Of a stretch of 37,470 nucleotides of DNA, positions 9,620-18,986 are shown in pieces; within the stretch, counting starts at the first letter, position 1, and the number at the start of each line of letters is the position of its first letter. Source of the DNA: Chromatiales bacterium (GTDB taxonomy: Bacteria > Pseudomonadota > Gammaproteobacteria > Steroidobacterales > GCA-2729495); contig JAFIFS010000075.1 in assembly GCA_020831895.1 (NCBI GenBank), positions 1-37,470 of the forward strand, in the 5' to 3' direction. A program made the position numbers and the translations under genes. Under the pieces are notes generated by a model. It saw only the letters and a list, made by a program, of their open reading frames with translations. It was not told where the DNA came from and did not search any database.

Positions 9620-9653
9620 GTGTGTACCGACCCATGGACGGGTCGGTACACAC
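9620..9653. repeat. Perfect 14-bp inverted repeat just downstream of rnpB
   Basis: GTGTGTACCGACCC (9620-9633) and its exact reverse complement (9640-9653) surround a six-base spacer ATGGAC. In a transcript from rnpB this folds into a strong hairpin within about ten bases of the mature 3' end, so it may stop RNase or RNA polymerase there. It lacks a T-run on either strand, so it is not a textbook intrinsic terminator. The ACCGACC/GGTCGGT halves also resemble a dyad operator. The symmetry is seen directly; both roles are inferences. Confidence 0.8.
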
Positions 9654-9659
9654 GAATGG

Positions 9660-10026
9660 AAGGAGTCGGCCGATAAGCCGGGTTCTGTCGAGGACAACCA
9701 TTCATCTGGGGCCGCCGTCACCAACGGCCTCTAGCGACCTACCCGGGAGTCCGTGCGGGCACCGGTGCCGCCGTCTCCGGCGGCGTACTCCCCTATTTGG
9801 TCTTGCTCCGGGTGGGGTTTACCGTGCCGCGGCGTGTTACCACCCGCGCGGTGCGCTCTTACCGCACCTTTTCACCCTTGCCGGGGCCTCGCAGCCCTTG
9901 GGCGGTCTGTTTTCTGTGGCACTTTCCGTGGGCTCGCGCCCCCCAGGCGTTACCTGGCACCCTGCCCGCCGGAGCCCGGACTTTCCTCCCGCCAGCAAGC
10001 TGGCAGGCGGTTGTCTGGCCGACTCG
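9660..10026 (-). ncRNA. rnpB: RNase P RNA, bacterial type A
   Basis: Catalytic RNA of RNase P, which trims the 5' leader from tRNA precursors. Read on the minus strand, the ends pair as P1 (5' GAGTCGGCC with 3' GGCCGACTC). Conserved blocks appear in order: GAGGAAAGTCCGGGC shortly after the 5' end, GTGCCACAGAAAACA, GGTGAAAAGGTGCGGTAAGAG, CCGGAGCAAGACCAAATAG, and GACAGAACCCGGCTTAT just before the 3' arm. These are the universal core of the A-type molecule and its length, about 365 bases, is normal. The exact ends are estimated from the P1 pairing. It sits between rsmI and mraZ as in Pseudomonas, except for two extra genes on the rsmI side. Confidence 0.97.
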
Positions 10027-10032
10027 GCCGGG

Positions 10033-10060
10033 ACATTAGCAGGCTTGCCGGAAAACGCAA
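10033..10060 (-). promoter_or_regulatory. Promoter of rnpB
   Basis: Minus-strand -10 TAATGT (10033-10038) preceded by TGC, making an extended -10, and a partial -35 TTGCGT (10055-10060) with a 16-base spacer. The -10 ends about seven bases before the predicted RNA 5' end, the right distance for transcription to start at the P1 helix. Confidence 0.7.
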
Positions 10061-10122
10061 CTTGGCGGCAGCCCGAGGGCCATCTGCTAGGCTTCGGGGC
10101 CCGACGGCGCAGGGCACTCCTG

Positions 10123-10962
10123 ATGCAGGCACGACATCCATCCGGGTCCCGCACAGCCCTGGCTCTGCCAGCGTGGCCTGCGCGCGTCCTGCTCGAGATG
10201 CTCCTGCTGATGATCCTCTGCGCCGTGGCCTGGCTCTACTGGCTGTTCGGCCGCACTCTGCCGACAGGAGCCCTCGCAGGAGCCTGGCTGCTGGCGGCCA
10301 CGCCGATCTCGGCCGTCCTTTACCGGCGCGCGCGGCGGCGCCGACGCCTGCTGCTGGACGCCTACCTGCAGCCGGCCACGCGCCTCAACCGCATGCTGCG
10401 CGGAGGCGCGCTGCTTGCCATACGCTGCGCGCTGCCCGGGCTGCTGCTGGGTCTGGTGCTCACAGTGGCACTGCTGCGGATACCGGACCAGCAGACCTGG
10501 CTCCTGCTGCTCGGCGCAGCGCCGGCACTCGCACTCTCTCGTGCCGGGTTCGCCCACGTGCTGGCAAGCCAGGCCAGCCCGCGCTACCTGCCGGAGCTCG
10601 CCGCCCACGCGGCGCTGCTGGTGGCTGGTGCAGCCCTGCTGGTGCTCCTGCTCTGGCTCGCGATGAACCGCAGCTATCCGCTGCTCGGTGATGTTGCTCT
10701 GGACCGGGCCGTCTGGCACCTGGTGGACCAGGAGGAGGCCCGCTCTGCGGCCATGCAGCTACTGCTTCAGCTGGCTGCAGCGAAGGACGGGCTCAGACTC
10801 TGGCTGGGCCAGCAGCTGCTGCCCGTACCCCTGCCCTCGGCTGCCCAGTGGCTGGCCTGGCTGTTGCTGCTTGCAGAAGAACTGCTCTTCGTGTGGTCAT
10901 ACCTGCTCATGTGTACCGGGACCCTGTTATTGGTGCAGCGCAATGACGACCCTCACGGCTGA
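10123..10962 (+). CDS. Unidentified polytopic inner-membrane protein
   Basis: I do not recognise a family. The 279-residue product is strongly hydrophobic, with likely membrane segments at about 22-42, 47-67, 97-119, 124-142, 160-182 and 241-271. An arginine-rich loop (YRRARRRRRLL, about 67-77) follows the second segment and would be cytoplasmic by the positive-inside rule. A polar stretch at about 189-232 (with VDQEEARSAAMQ) separates the last two segments. The ATG at 10123 has AGGG nine bases upstream and sits just before the first hydrophobic block. The next gene starts 20 bases before its stop, so the two are probably co-translated partners. It is divergent from rnpB. Confidence 0.75.
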   Translation: MQARHPSGSRTALALPAWPARVLLEMLLLMILCAVAWLYWLFGRTLPTGALAGAWLLAATPISAVLYRRARRRRRLLLDAYLQPATRLNRMLRGGALLAIRCALPGLLLGLVLTVALLRIPDQQTWLLLLGAAPALALSRAGFAHVLASQASPRYLPELAAHAALLVAGAALLVLLLWLAMNRSYPLLGDVALDRAVWHLVDQEEARSAAMQLLLQLAAAKDGLRLWLGQQLLPVPLPSAAQWLAWLLLLAEELLFVWSYLLMCTGTLLLVQRNDDPHG

Positions 10963-12046
10963 TTCCAGGTCGGCCGTGCGTTCGTGGCTGCTGCTGGCCG
11001 TCACCTGCGCGCTGGGACTTGCGCTGGCGCTCGAGATGGCGCGGCAGCTGCCGCGCCAGTGGCCGTCAGCCGCCCAGCTTGACATCAGCATCGGCGACGA
11101 GCATTACCGGCTCGATGCCCGCCATCTTGCCTGGCTGGCGGGGTTCACCTCTGCCCACTTCGCCGATGGCGGCACGCAGGCCCGCGCGCTGGTGCATGCC
11201 GAGATAGACCGCCAGCTGGACCCGGTGTTCGCCGCAGCACGTGCAGCGCTGCCGGGCTGGGTCGACTGGTACTGGTCGCTGGGCGCCGAATACATGCGCA
11301 TCGCGGCTGCCGGCCTGGCCGCAGCGGGCGTGGAAACGGGCGACCTGGCTGCGGCAAGGCTGCAATCGGCCTTGTTTCCTGACGCAAGCCTCGAGCAGGC
11401 GCTGAGTTCACTGGATGTCGGGCTTGCCGCCCAGCTGCCCGGCCTTTTCTCCGAGCTGGACCAGGCCTGGCTGGAGCAGGTCACGTCCTGGCTTTCCGAC
11501 CTGCGCATACCCGCGCCACTGCAGTCCGGCGGACAGGGGTCGGCGCTGACACTGCCGCCGGGACCGCTGCATGCCGCCGTGCCGGATGCCGATGGGAGCC
11601 GCTTCGCGCAGCGCCTGGGCACCAGCACGCTGGCGGGAGCGGGCGCCGCAGCAGGTCCCACCCTGCTGAGCATGGCCACGGCCCGGGGCGCCGGACGCAG
11701 CGCTCGCCTGGCACGCCTGGGCTGGCTGGCACGCAGCGGCAAGGCCGCCGGGACCGCTGCCACCGGCAGCGGCAGCCTGTGCGCGCCGGCAGGAACGCTC
11801 GCTCTCGGCTGCGCCCTGGTCGCCGGAACTGTCACCTTCGTCGCCACTGACTGGGTGCTCCTGAGGCTAGAGGCCTCCCGGGAGCGAGAAACGATGATCG
11901 CGGCGCTGGAACAGGCGCTGGAGGACTGGGAAGCCGACCTGAAGGCCGGGCTGGTACGCGACTGGGAGGCGCTGATCGCAGCACACACCAGCGCCGCGAC
12001 ACTTCCGATCAGGGAGGGCTTCGTGCCGGCACGGGCACTGCGCTGA
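10943..12046 (+). CDS. Unidentified membrane-anchored protein with glycine-rich C-terminal membrane region
   Basis: No family recognised. The 367-residue product has an N-terminal membrane segment at about 14-31, then a largely soluble, probably periplasmic region to about 225 that contains WVDWYWSLGAEYMRI (about 106-120) and an amphipathic helix-rich stretch. A glycine/alanine-rich part follows (STLAGAGAAAGP, about 228-239), with GxxxG-like spacing, then a hydrophobic segment at about 281-304. The protein ends in a charged, coiled-coil-like tail from about 306 (RLEASRERE onward). The ATG at 10943 lies inside the preceding gene, overlapping it by 20 bases. The stop is eight bases from the rsmI stop on the other strand. 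It likely forms a two-gene unit with its neighbour. Confidence 0.75.
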   Translation: MTTLTADSRSAVRSWLLLAVTCALGLALALEMARQLPRQWPSAAQLDISIGDEHYRLDARHLAWLAGFTSAHFADGGTQARALVHAEIDRQLDPVFAAARAALPGWVDWYWSLGAEYMRIAAAGLAAAGVETGDLAAARLQSALFPDASLEQALSSLDVGLAAQLPGLFSELDQAWLEQVTSWLSDLRIPAPLQSGGQGSALTLPPGPLHAAVPDADGSRFAQRLGTSTLAGAGAAAGPTLLSMATARGAGRSARLARLGWLARSGKAAGTAATGSGSLCAPAGTLALGCALVAGTVTFVATDWVLLRLEASRERETMIAALEQALEDWEADLKAGLVRDWEALIAAHTSAATLPIREGFVPARALR

Positions 12047-12054
12047 ACAAGGCT

Positions 12055-12894
12055 TCAGGTCCGGGCCTTGTCATCCAGCCAGTCGTACAGCGCGCGGCGC
12101 TTGTGGCCCGTGATACGGGCTGCCAGTGCCGCTGCCTGCGCCCGCGGCAGCGACTCGGCCAGGATCCCGGCCACCCGGCGGGCTTCCGCCGGCAATGCAG
12201 ACTGCGCCTGCGCCCCGCCCACCACGATAACGACCTCGCCACGCGGCGGCATCATGCGGGCCTGCGCGTCCGCCAGGCTTCCCAGCGATCCGCGCAGCAC
12301 GGACTCGTGCAGCTTCGTCAGCTCGCGAGCGATCGCCGCCGGGCGGGCGGGGCCGAAGTACGCGGCCAGTGCGGCCAGGTCGCGCTGCAGACGGCTGATC
12401 CCGGTAAAGAACACCAGTGTCTCGGTGCGCCCGGACAAGGCCTGCAGCCTCGCGCCCAGCGGGCCAGCCCGCTGGGGCAGGAAACCTGCGAACGTGAAGC
12501 TGTCGGTAGGCAGGCCGGCCACCTGCAGCGCCGCCAGAACGGCGCTGGGGCCGGGCACGGGGCTGATCACGATGCCGGCAGAGGCGGCGGCGACGACCAG
12601 GCGGTAGCCTGGATCGCTGACCAGCGGCGTCCCTGCATCGCTGACCAGCGCGATGCTGGCGCCGGCACGTAGCCGCTCGACAAGCTCTCCCACACGCCCG
12701 GCCTCGTTATGCTCATGCAGCGAGAGCATCGGTCGCCTGAGGCCGAGCTGGGTTAGTAATTGGCCGGTATGGCGAGTATCCTCGGCAGCCACCAGGTCAG
12801 CCTTGGCCAGGGTGTCCCTGGCCCTTGGACTCAGATCGGCGAGATTCCCGATCGGGGTCGCGACGACGTAAAGTGTTCCTGGTTCCCGGCTCAC
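12055..12894 (-). CDS. rsmI: RsmI, 16S rRNA 2'-O-methyltransferase (C1402)
   Basis: SAM-dependent tetrapyrrole-methylase-fold enzyme that 2'-O-methylates cytidine 1402 of 16S rRNA. The 279-residue protein shows TLYVVATPIGNLADLS at the N terminus, AAEDTRHTGQLL, LHEHNE, VSDAGTPLVSDPGYRLV, and SPVPGPSAVLAAL, all family hallmarks. The GTG at 12894 is chosen because it gives the normal N terminus and has GGGAG about seven bases upstream; the longer frame reads into lpoA. It is divergent from lpoA with only 32 bases between starts, the same arrangement as in E. coli. Confidence 0.96.
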   Translation of the reverse strand: MSREPGTLYVVATPIGNLADLSPRARDTLAKADLVAAEDTRHTGQLLTQLGLRRPMLSLHEHNEAGRVGELVERLRAGASIALVSDAGTPLVSDPGYRLVVAAASAGIVISPVPGPSAVLAALQVAGLPTDSFTFAGFLPQRAGPLGARLQALSGRTETLVFFTGISRLQRDLAALAAYFGPARPAAIARELTKLHESVLRGSLGSLADAQARMMPPRGEVVIVVGGAQAQSALPAEARRVAGILAESLPRAQAAALAARITGHKRRALYDWLDDKART

Positions 12895-12926
12895 GCCGCT
12901 GCTCCCGTTCCGAACTGGCGCACCCG

Positions 12927-14822
12927 ATGACAGGCTGCACACCACTGATGATCTGCCGCAGGCTTGGCGCGATGCTGCTTGTGCTGCTGCTGGTCTCCGG
13001 CTGCGGGGCACCCCTGCAGACACCGGCCAGCGACGAGGGACTGCGCCGGGCCGCCGAGGCCCAGGCAGCCCGTCTGGGCGACGAGGGTGAGCACGCAGCT
13101 GCGGCCCGCGCCTGGCTCTCGCTGGCGCAGGCTGCGCCCGCGCAGCGGCAACGTTACCAGATACTGGCTGCACGCGAGCTGCTGCGCGACGGAGATGCCG
13201 CCGGCGCACGGCAGCTGGTCGGCCAGACGCCGATGCCGATCCAGCCGGACAATACGCAGCTCTGGGCCGAGGTGGCCGGCAGCGTCCTGCTGGCAAGCGG
13301 CGAGCCGGAACGTGCGCTTCGGGAACTCGAGCGCAGCCCGACTGCCCCGAGTCCCGGGGCCAATGCGCGGCTGCTCGAACTCCGGGCCGAGGCGCTGTTC
13401 AGGCTCGGGCGGCCGGCCGAGGCGACGGACCTGCTGCTCGAGCGCGAAGCCTGGCTCGAGGATGGAGACGCGATCACGGCCAACCGCAGGCTGATCCTCG
13501 CGCAGCTGGGTAAACACGCCGACAGCCTGACACCGGCCATGGCGATCCAGGCCCGCGACCCCATGCTCGCGGCCTGGCTGGAACTTGGACTGATACTCAG
13601 GGCCGGCCCGCCCGACAGCGCGGCCGCACGCGGTCCCCTGGACGAGTGGCGAAGGCGCTTTCCGGATCATCCAGCCCAGCCCCTGCTTTTTCCCGAGCGA
13701 CGTCTCGTCACAGTGCTGGACCGGCCACCCGAACGCATAGCGCTGCTGTTGCCGCTCTCCGGGCGCCAGGCCGCCCTCGGCGAAGCGGTGCGGGATGGGT
13801 TCCTGGCTGCTCACTATGCGGCCCGCGGGCAGCGCCGGCCGCAGATCACGATCTATGACGTGGCTGCGCTGGGCGCCACCGCCGCCTGGGACCTCGCGAT
13901 CGACGAAGGCAGCCAGCTGATCGTCGGTCCGTTGCTCCGTGAGGATGTGACCGCGGTAGCTGCACACAGCAACGGAACACCGGCGCTGGTGCTGAACAGC
14001 CTGCCGGAAGGCCAGCCAGTTCCGCCAGGCATGTTCCAGTTCGGCCTGTTTCCGGAGGATGAAGCGGCACAGGCCGCCAGGCGCGTGGTTGCGGACGGGC
14101 GTACCCGCGGCGTGGCGCTGATCCCTTCGAACGACTGGGGACGACGCATGCTTGAGAGCTTTCGCAGCGTACTGACCGAAGCTGGCGGCGAGCTGCTCGA
14201 GCACCGCCTGTATGACACGGTGGCGGCGGATTACTCCTTTTCGATCTCGGAGATGCTGCTTTTTGGCGAGAGCCGCGCAAGGCATCAGCAGATCGGGCGC
14301 ATTCTGGGCGCTTCACCCGGATTCACGCCAAGACGCCGCCAGGATGTCCAGTTTATCTTTCTCGCCGCGAATGCCGGCTCCGGCCGGCTGGTAAAACCCC
14401 AGCTGCGGTTCTTCGATGCCGGTGACATCCCCACCTATGCAACCTCGGCCATCTGGGAGCCCGGCAGCGCCAGGTCGGAGGATATCGAGGGGGTCTACTT
14501 TCCGGATGCGCCGCTGCTTCTCGTTCCCGATGACAGAGGGGATGAACTGCTCGACGGCATCGAACGCCACTGGTCGGCAGACACGGCGGAACGCCTGCGC
14601 TTCCATGCCCTGGGCCACGATGCGTGGTCGCTGGCCGCGCAGCTTGCGGGAAACCCGCCCCTGCCCCGGGGCCTCTACGGCCTCACGGGCCAGCTCACCC
14701 TGGCCCCGGACGGAAGGATCCATCGCGAGCTGCCCTGGGCCCAGGTCCGTGGAGGCGAACCCGTCAGCCTGGAGGCCCCGCCCGCAATCACGCCTCTTGC
14801 CGGAGACGGTGCGCTGCGCTGA
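12927..14822 (+). CDS. lpoA: LpoA-like outer-membrane lipoprotein, activator of PBP1a
   Basis: In E. coli LpoA spans the periplasm from the outer membrane and stimulates PBP1A. The 631-residue product, against about 680 in E. coli, begins with a lipoprotein signal peptide: RR, a hydrophobic run, and lipobox LVSGC with the acylated cysteine at about 26. An alpha-helical, TPR-like region rich in A, R and L follows to about 260. The second half looks like a periplasmic-binding-protein fold, with RIALLLPLSGRQAALGEAVRDG near 270 and VALIPSNDWGRRML near 430. The neighbours rsmI, yraN and diaA/gmhA support the call. A second ATG at 12948 would give a shorter, equally valid signal peptide. No clear ribosome-binding site precedes either. 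Confidence 0.88.
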   Translation: MTGCTPLMICRRLGAMLLVLLLVSGCGAPLQTPASDEGLRRAAEAQAARLGDEGEHAAAARAWLSLAQAAPAQRQRYQILAARELLRDGDAAGARQLVGQTPMPIQPDNTQLWAEVAGSVLLASGEPERALRELERSPTAPSPGANARLLELRAEALFRLGRPAEATDLLLEREAWLEDGDAITANRRLILAQLGKHADSLTPAMAIQARDPMLAAWLELGLILRAGPPDSAAARGPLDEWRRRFPDHPAQPLLFPERRLVTVLDRPPERIALLLPLSGRQAALGEAVRDGFLAAHYAARGQRRPQITIYDVAALGATAAWDLAIDEGSQLIVGPLLREDVTAVAAHSNGTPALVLNSLPEGQPVPPGMFQFGLFPEDEAAQAARRVVADGRTRGVALIPSNDWGRRMLESFRSVLTEAGGELLEHRLYDTVAADYSFSISEMLLFGESRARHQQIGRILGASPGFTPRRRQDVQFIFLAANAGSGRLVKPQLRFFDAGDIPTYATSAIWEPGSARSEDIEGVYFPDAPLLLVPDDRGDELLDGIERHWSADTAERLRFHALGHDAWSLAAQLAGNPPLPRGLYGLTGQLTLAPDGRIHRELPWAQVRGGEPVSLEAPPAITPLAGDGALR

Positions 14823-14855
14823 CTGCCAGCACGCCCACTGGCCATCGTCGCGCAG

Positions 14856-15234
14856 ATGAGAAGGCGCGATCCGAGGCGGGCTGCCGGGCTGGATGCCGAG
14901 ACGCTGGCAGCCCGTCACCTCGAACAGCACGGGGCGCGCATCATCATCCGCAACTTCCGCCTTCAGCTGGGAGAGCTCGATCTGGTGGTTTTCCACCAGG
15001 ACTGCGTGGCGGCAGTCGAGGTCCGCTACCGACGTCCAGGCGCGCCCGTTAACCCGCTGGAAACGATCACCCTGCAGAAGCGGCGCAGGCTGGTGCTGAT
15101 CGCGCAGTGCTTCCTGCTGCGCCATCCGGCATGGTCGCGCTACCCGCTGCGCTTCGACGTCGTGGCAGTCTCCGGCCCCCTCGACACGCCGCGGGTTGAA
15201 TGGCATCCCGGCGCCTTCGACACCAGCGACTTGC

Positions 15235-15239
<5 letters not shown>
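14856..15239 (+). CDS. yraN: YraN, UPF0102 family nuclease-fold protein
   Basis: Small protein of unknown cellular role with a predicted restriction-endonuclease-like fold. The 127-residue product carries the family core: an N-terminal AARHLEQHGARIIIRNFR, GELDLVVFHQD, VAAVEVRYRR, a K-rich helix after it, and RFDVVAV before a C-terminal WHPGAFD. The acidic residues in GELDL and the E in VEVRYR match the presumed metal-binding positions. It starts 34 bases after the lpoA stop and likely belongs to the lpoA transcript. Its function is not established in any organism I know of. Confidence 0.9.
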
Positions 15240-16296
<1,057 letters not shown>

Positions 16297-16299
16297 GGC

Positions 16300-16899
16300 C
16301 TACTGGCGCATCTCGCGCTCGCGCTCGGTCAGGCTCTCGCGGAAGGAACGGCGCGCAAACACGTCGTCCATGTAGCGCTGTATGGGCTGGCCAGGGGCAC
16401 CAAGCTCGATTTCGTACAGAGGCAGCCGCCAGAGGATCGGGCTGATGCTGGCATCCAGCAGTGAGAACTCGTCACCCAGGAAGTACCGGCGCGCACTGAA
16501 GACTTCCGCACTCGACAGGATGCTCTCCTTGAGGATCTTCCGCAGCTGCGACAGCTGGCGCTTGTCAGGGCCGGCCTGGATCTCACTGGCCACGCCATAC
16601 CAGTCCTGCTCGATGCGATAGAGCGCAAGGCGGAACTGGGCCCGGCTGACCGGATCGACCGGCATGAGGGGCGGGTGCGGAAAGCGCTCGTCCAGGTAGT
16701 CGATGATGACCCGGGAGTCATAGAGGACCAGGTCACGATCGATCAGGGTCGGCAGGGACTGGTAGGGATTGACATGGATCAAGTCCTCGGGGAGCGCGTC
16801 ATCAGTCACACTGATGACATCTATACCTACCCCCTTCTCGGCCAGGACGATCCGTGTTCTGTGACTGAGAAAGCAGACCGGATCGGAGTAAAGCGTCAT
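16300..16899 (-). CDS. sspA: SspA, stringent starvation protein A
   Basis: GST-fold protein that binds RNA polymerase and, in enterobacteria, reduces H-NS levels and supports stationary-phase acid tolerance. The 199-residue product has LYSDPVCFLSHRTRIVLAEKG in the thioredoxin-like half, VNPYQSLPTL and the hallmark DYLDERFPHPPLMPVDP, then DEFSLLDASISPILWRLP in the helical half. SspA proteins lack the GST catalytic residue. It lies 61 bases after petC, separated by a stable stem-loop region, and is followed by sspB. I see no separate promoter in that gap, so it may be read from the petABC transcript. Confidence 0.95.
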   Translation of the reverse strand: MTLYSDPVCFLSHRTRIVLAEKGVGIDVISVTDDALPEDLIHVNPYQSLPTLIDRDLVLYDSRVIIDYLDERFPHPPLMPVDPVSRAQFRLALYRIEQDWYGVASEIQAGPDKRQLSQLRKILKESILSSAEVFSARRYFLGDEFSLLDASISPILWRLPLYEIELGAPGQPIQRYMDDVFARRSFRESLTEREREMRQ

Positions 16900-16910
16900 T
16901 GGCGCGACCA

Positions 16911-16952
16911 GGGGCTGCCGAGCGAGGCCGGCGCAAAGCCGGCAGCTGCCCC
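16911..16952 (-). promoter_or_regulatory. Nested stem-loop between petC and sspA
   Basis: On the minus strand GGGGC and GCCCC form outer arms and GCCGGC-TTTGC-GCCGGC forms an inner hairpin. The structure starts about ten bases after the petC stop and ends about eleven bases before the sspA ATG. It has no U-tract, so it fits an mRNA-stabilising or processing element, or a partial attenuator, better than a terminator. Confidence 0.55.
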
Positions 16953-16960
16953 TTGGCTGA

Positions 16961-17731
16961 TCATTTCACGTCTTTCCAGATTTCCTGCTGCAACAGCCAC
17001 GCAAACAGGCCGAACACCAGGAGGAACGCAATGACGATCACACCGAGGCGCTGGCGCTCCAACTGGATAGGCTCACCGACGAAGGACAGGAAGGTGACGA
17101 TGTCGCGCACGAATGCATCGTACTCCTCGGGTGTCAGCAGGCCGGGGGAGACCTGCTCGAATCCAACGAATACCTCGCGCTCGACACCGCCGACGCCGCG
17201 GGTCTCGAAAACAGGCCTCTGCTCACCCTGAAGCTCCCACAGCACATGAGGCATGCTCGTACCCGTCAGGTTCAGGTTGTTCATGCCTGTGGGCCGCGAC
17301 TCATCGGGGTAGTATGACCGCAGGAAGTTGTACAGCCAGGTCGTGCCGCGGACTCGGGCGATGAGGCTGAGATCCGGCGGCGGCTGACCAAACCAGCGCT
17401 CGGCATCGCTCATGCGCATCGCGATCTGCATCGTGTCGTGGGGCCGCTCGGCTGTGAAAGCCAGGTTCTCCATCACCTGCACCTCGGTGAGCTGCAGCCC
17501 CTCGGCCAGACGGTTGAATCGCATGAACTCGGCCGAGTGACAGCCCATGCAGTAGTTGACAAAGTTACGCGCGCCGCGCTGGAGGGCGGCCGTGTTGCTG
17601 ACATCGATACTGACTGGCTCCATGGGTCCGTATCCTGCCGACAGCGCCGGGCGACCATGCGCCAGGACGAGCAGCGTGATCAGCACCACGGGCAACACCC
17701 GGAAGTTCAACAGCTTTCCTCGAACCATCAT
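16961..17731 (-). CDS. petC: Cytochrome c1 of the bc1 complex
   Basis: Membrane-anchored c-type cytochrome that carries electrons from the Rieske centre to a soluble or membrane cytochrome c. The 256-residue product has a cleavable-type signal peptide at about 1-32 (ending ALSAGYG), the heme-binding CMGCH near 61-65, PPPDLSLIARVRG, and MPHVLWELQG with a methionine suited to be the sixth iron ligand. One C-terminal anchor at about 228-248 precedes the basic tail. It begins 16 bases after petB, completing the petABC order. Confidence 0.96.
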   Translation of the reverse strand: MMVRGKLLNFRVLPVVLITLLVLAHGRPALSAGYGPMEPVSIDVSNTAALQRGARNFVNYCMGCHSAEFMRFNRLAEGLQLTEVQVMENLAFTAERPHDTMQIAMRMSDAERWFGQPPPDLSLIARVRGTTWLYNFLRSYYPDESRPTGMNNLNLTGTSMPHVLWELQGEQRPVFETRGVGGVEREVFVGFEQVSPGLLTPEEYDAFVRDIVTFLSFVGEPIQLERQRLGVIVIAFLLVFGLFAWLLQQEIWKDVK

Positions 17732-17747
17732 CGTGTCGCTATCCGTG

Positions 17748-18986
17748 TCAGGTCAGGCGCTCGGGTACCGGCCTGGTACGCTCGCGCGCGGTGTAGAGCG
17801 GCATGAATATGAAGAACGCGAAATAAAGCGCGGTGAAGAAGCGCGCGGCATAGATGTAGATCGCCTCGGTCGCCGGTTGCAGACCGAGCCAGCCCAACGC
17901 GATGAAGCTGACGACGAACACGCCGAGCGCGACCTTGAACTCCCAGCCGCGGTAGCGGATCGAGCGCACCCTGCAACGGTCCAGCCACGGCAGGAGGAAC
18001 AGCGCCACGATGGCCAGCAGCATCAGGAGCGCCCCGAGACCCTTGCTGGGCACGGCGCGGAGCATCGCGTAATAAGGCGTGAAGTACCAGACCGGGGGAA
18101 TGTAATCCGGCGTCTTGAGCATGTTGGCCGGTTCGAAGTTGGCGGGCTTGAGGAACAGCCCACCAAACTGGGGCGCGAAAAATACCACGGCCGAGAAAGC
18201 GATCAGGAAGACAATGATCGCGACCAGGTCCTTCGAGGTGTAGTACGGATGGAACGCTATGCCGTCGAGCGGCTTGCCGCTGGCGTCCTTCCGCTCCTTG
18301 ATCTCGATGCCATCAGGGCCCAGCGAGCCCACCTCGTGGAGCGCCATGATGTGCAGCACGACCAGCAGCAGCAGCGCCAGAGGCACCGCGATCACGTGCA
18401 GGGCAAAGAAGCGGTTAAGCGTCGCGCCGGAGATGAAATAATCGCCCCGGATCCACTCGACCAGGGCGTCGCCGATGCCGGGCACGGCCCCGAACAGCGA
18501 GATGATCACCTGCGCACCCCAGTAGGACATTTGGCCCCAGGGCAGCACGTAGCCCAGGAAGGCCTCCGCCATCAGCACCACGTAGATCAGCATGCCGATG
18601 ATCCAGAGCAGCTCCCGCGGCGGCTTGTAGGATCCGTACATCATGCCGCGGAACATGTGCAGATAGACGACGATGAAGAAGAACGAGGCGCCGGTCGAAT
18701 GCATGTACCGGATCAGCCAGCCCCATTCGACATCACGCATGATGAACTCGACCGAGGCGAACGCCTCCTCGGCTGAGGGCTGGTAGTACATCGTCAGGAA
18801 TATGCCGGTGACCAGCTGGATGACCAGCACGACCAGGGCCAGCACGCCGAACACGTACCAGAAGTTGAAGTTCCTGGGAGCATAGTACTCGGTGATATGC
18901 TCCTTCATCAGCTTGGTCAGCGGGAATCGGGCATCGATCCAGCCGATCAACCCGCCGCCGGTATTCTCGCCGCTTGTACTGCTCAT
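17748..18986 (-). CDS. petB: Cytochrome b of the bc1 complex
   Basis: Eight-helix membrane subunit that oxidises ubiquinol and reduces quinone, crossing electrons between two b hemes. The 412-residue protein has the two histidine pairs: MHSTGAS with YLHMFRG in helix B, and ALHVIAV with VLHIMAL in helix [15 protein letters not shown] is the conserved cd-helix entrance. In the Qo site the usual PEWY appears as PVWY ([14 protein letters not shown]), lacking the glutamate; I recall this from other beta- and gammaproteobacteria, so it is probably a lineage trait. The ATG overlaps the petA stop as ATGA. Confidence 0.97.
   Translation of the reverse strand: MSSTSGENTGGGLIGWIDARFPLTKLMKEHITEYYAPRNFNFWYVFGVLALVVLVIQLVTGIFLTMYYQPSAEEAFASVEFIMRDVEWGWLIRYMHSTGASFFFIVVYLHMFRGMMYGSYKPPRELLWIIGMLIYVVLMAEAFLGYVLPWGQMSYWGAQVIISLFGAVPGIGDALVEWIRGDYFISGATLNRFFALHVIAVPLALLLLVVLHIMALHEVGSLGPDGIEIKERKDASGKPLDGIAFHPYYTSKDLVAIIVFLIAFSAVVFFAPQFGGLFLKPANFEPANMLKTPDYIPPVWYFTPYYAMLRAVPSKGLGALLMLLAIVALFLLPWLDRCRVRSIRYRGWEFKVALGVFVVSFIALGWLGLQPATEAIYIYAARFFTALYFAFFIFMPLYTARERTRPVPERLT

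Noticed and set aside
9620..9653. Intrinsic terminator for rnpB
   Set aside because: The hairpin is strong, but there is no T-run on the exit side, so I list it as an inverted repeat instead.
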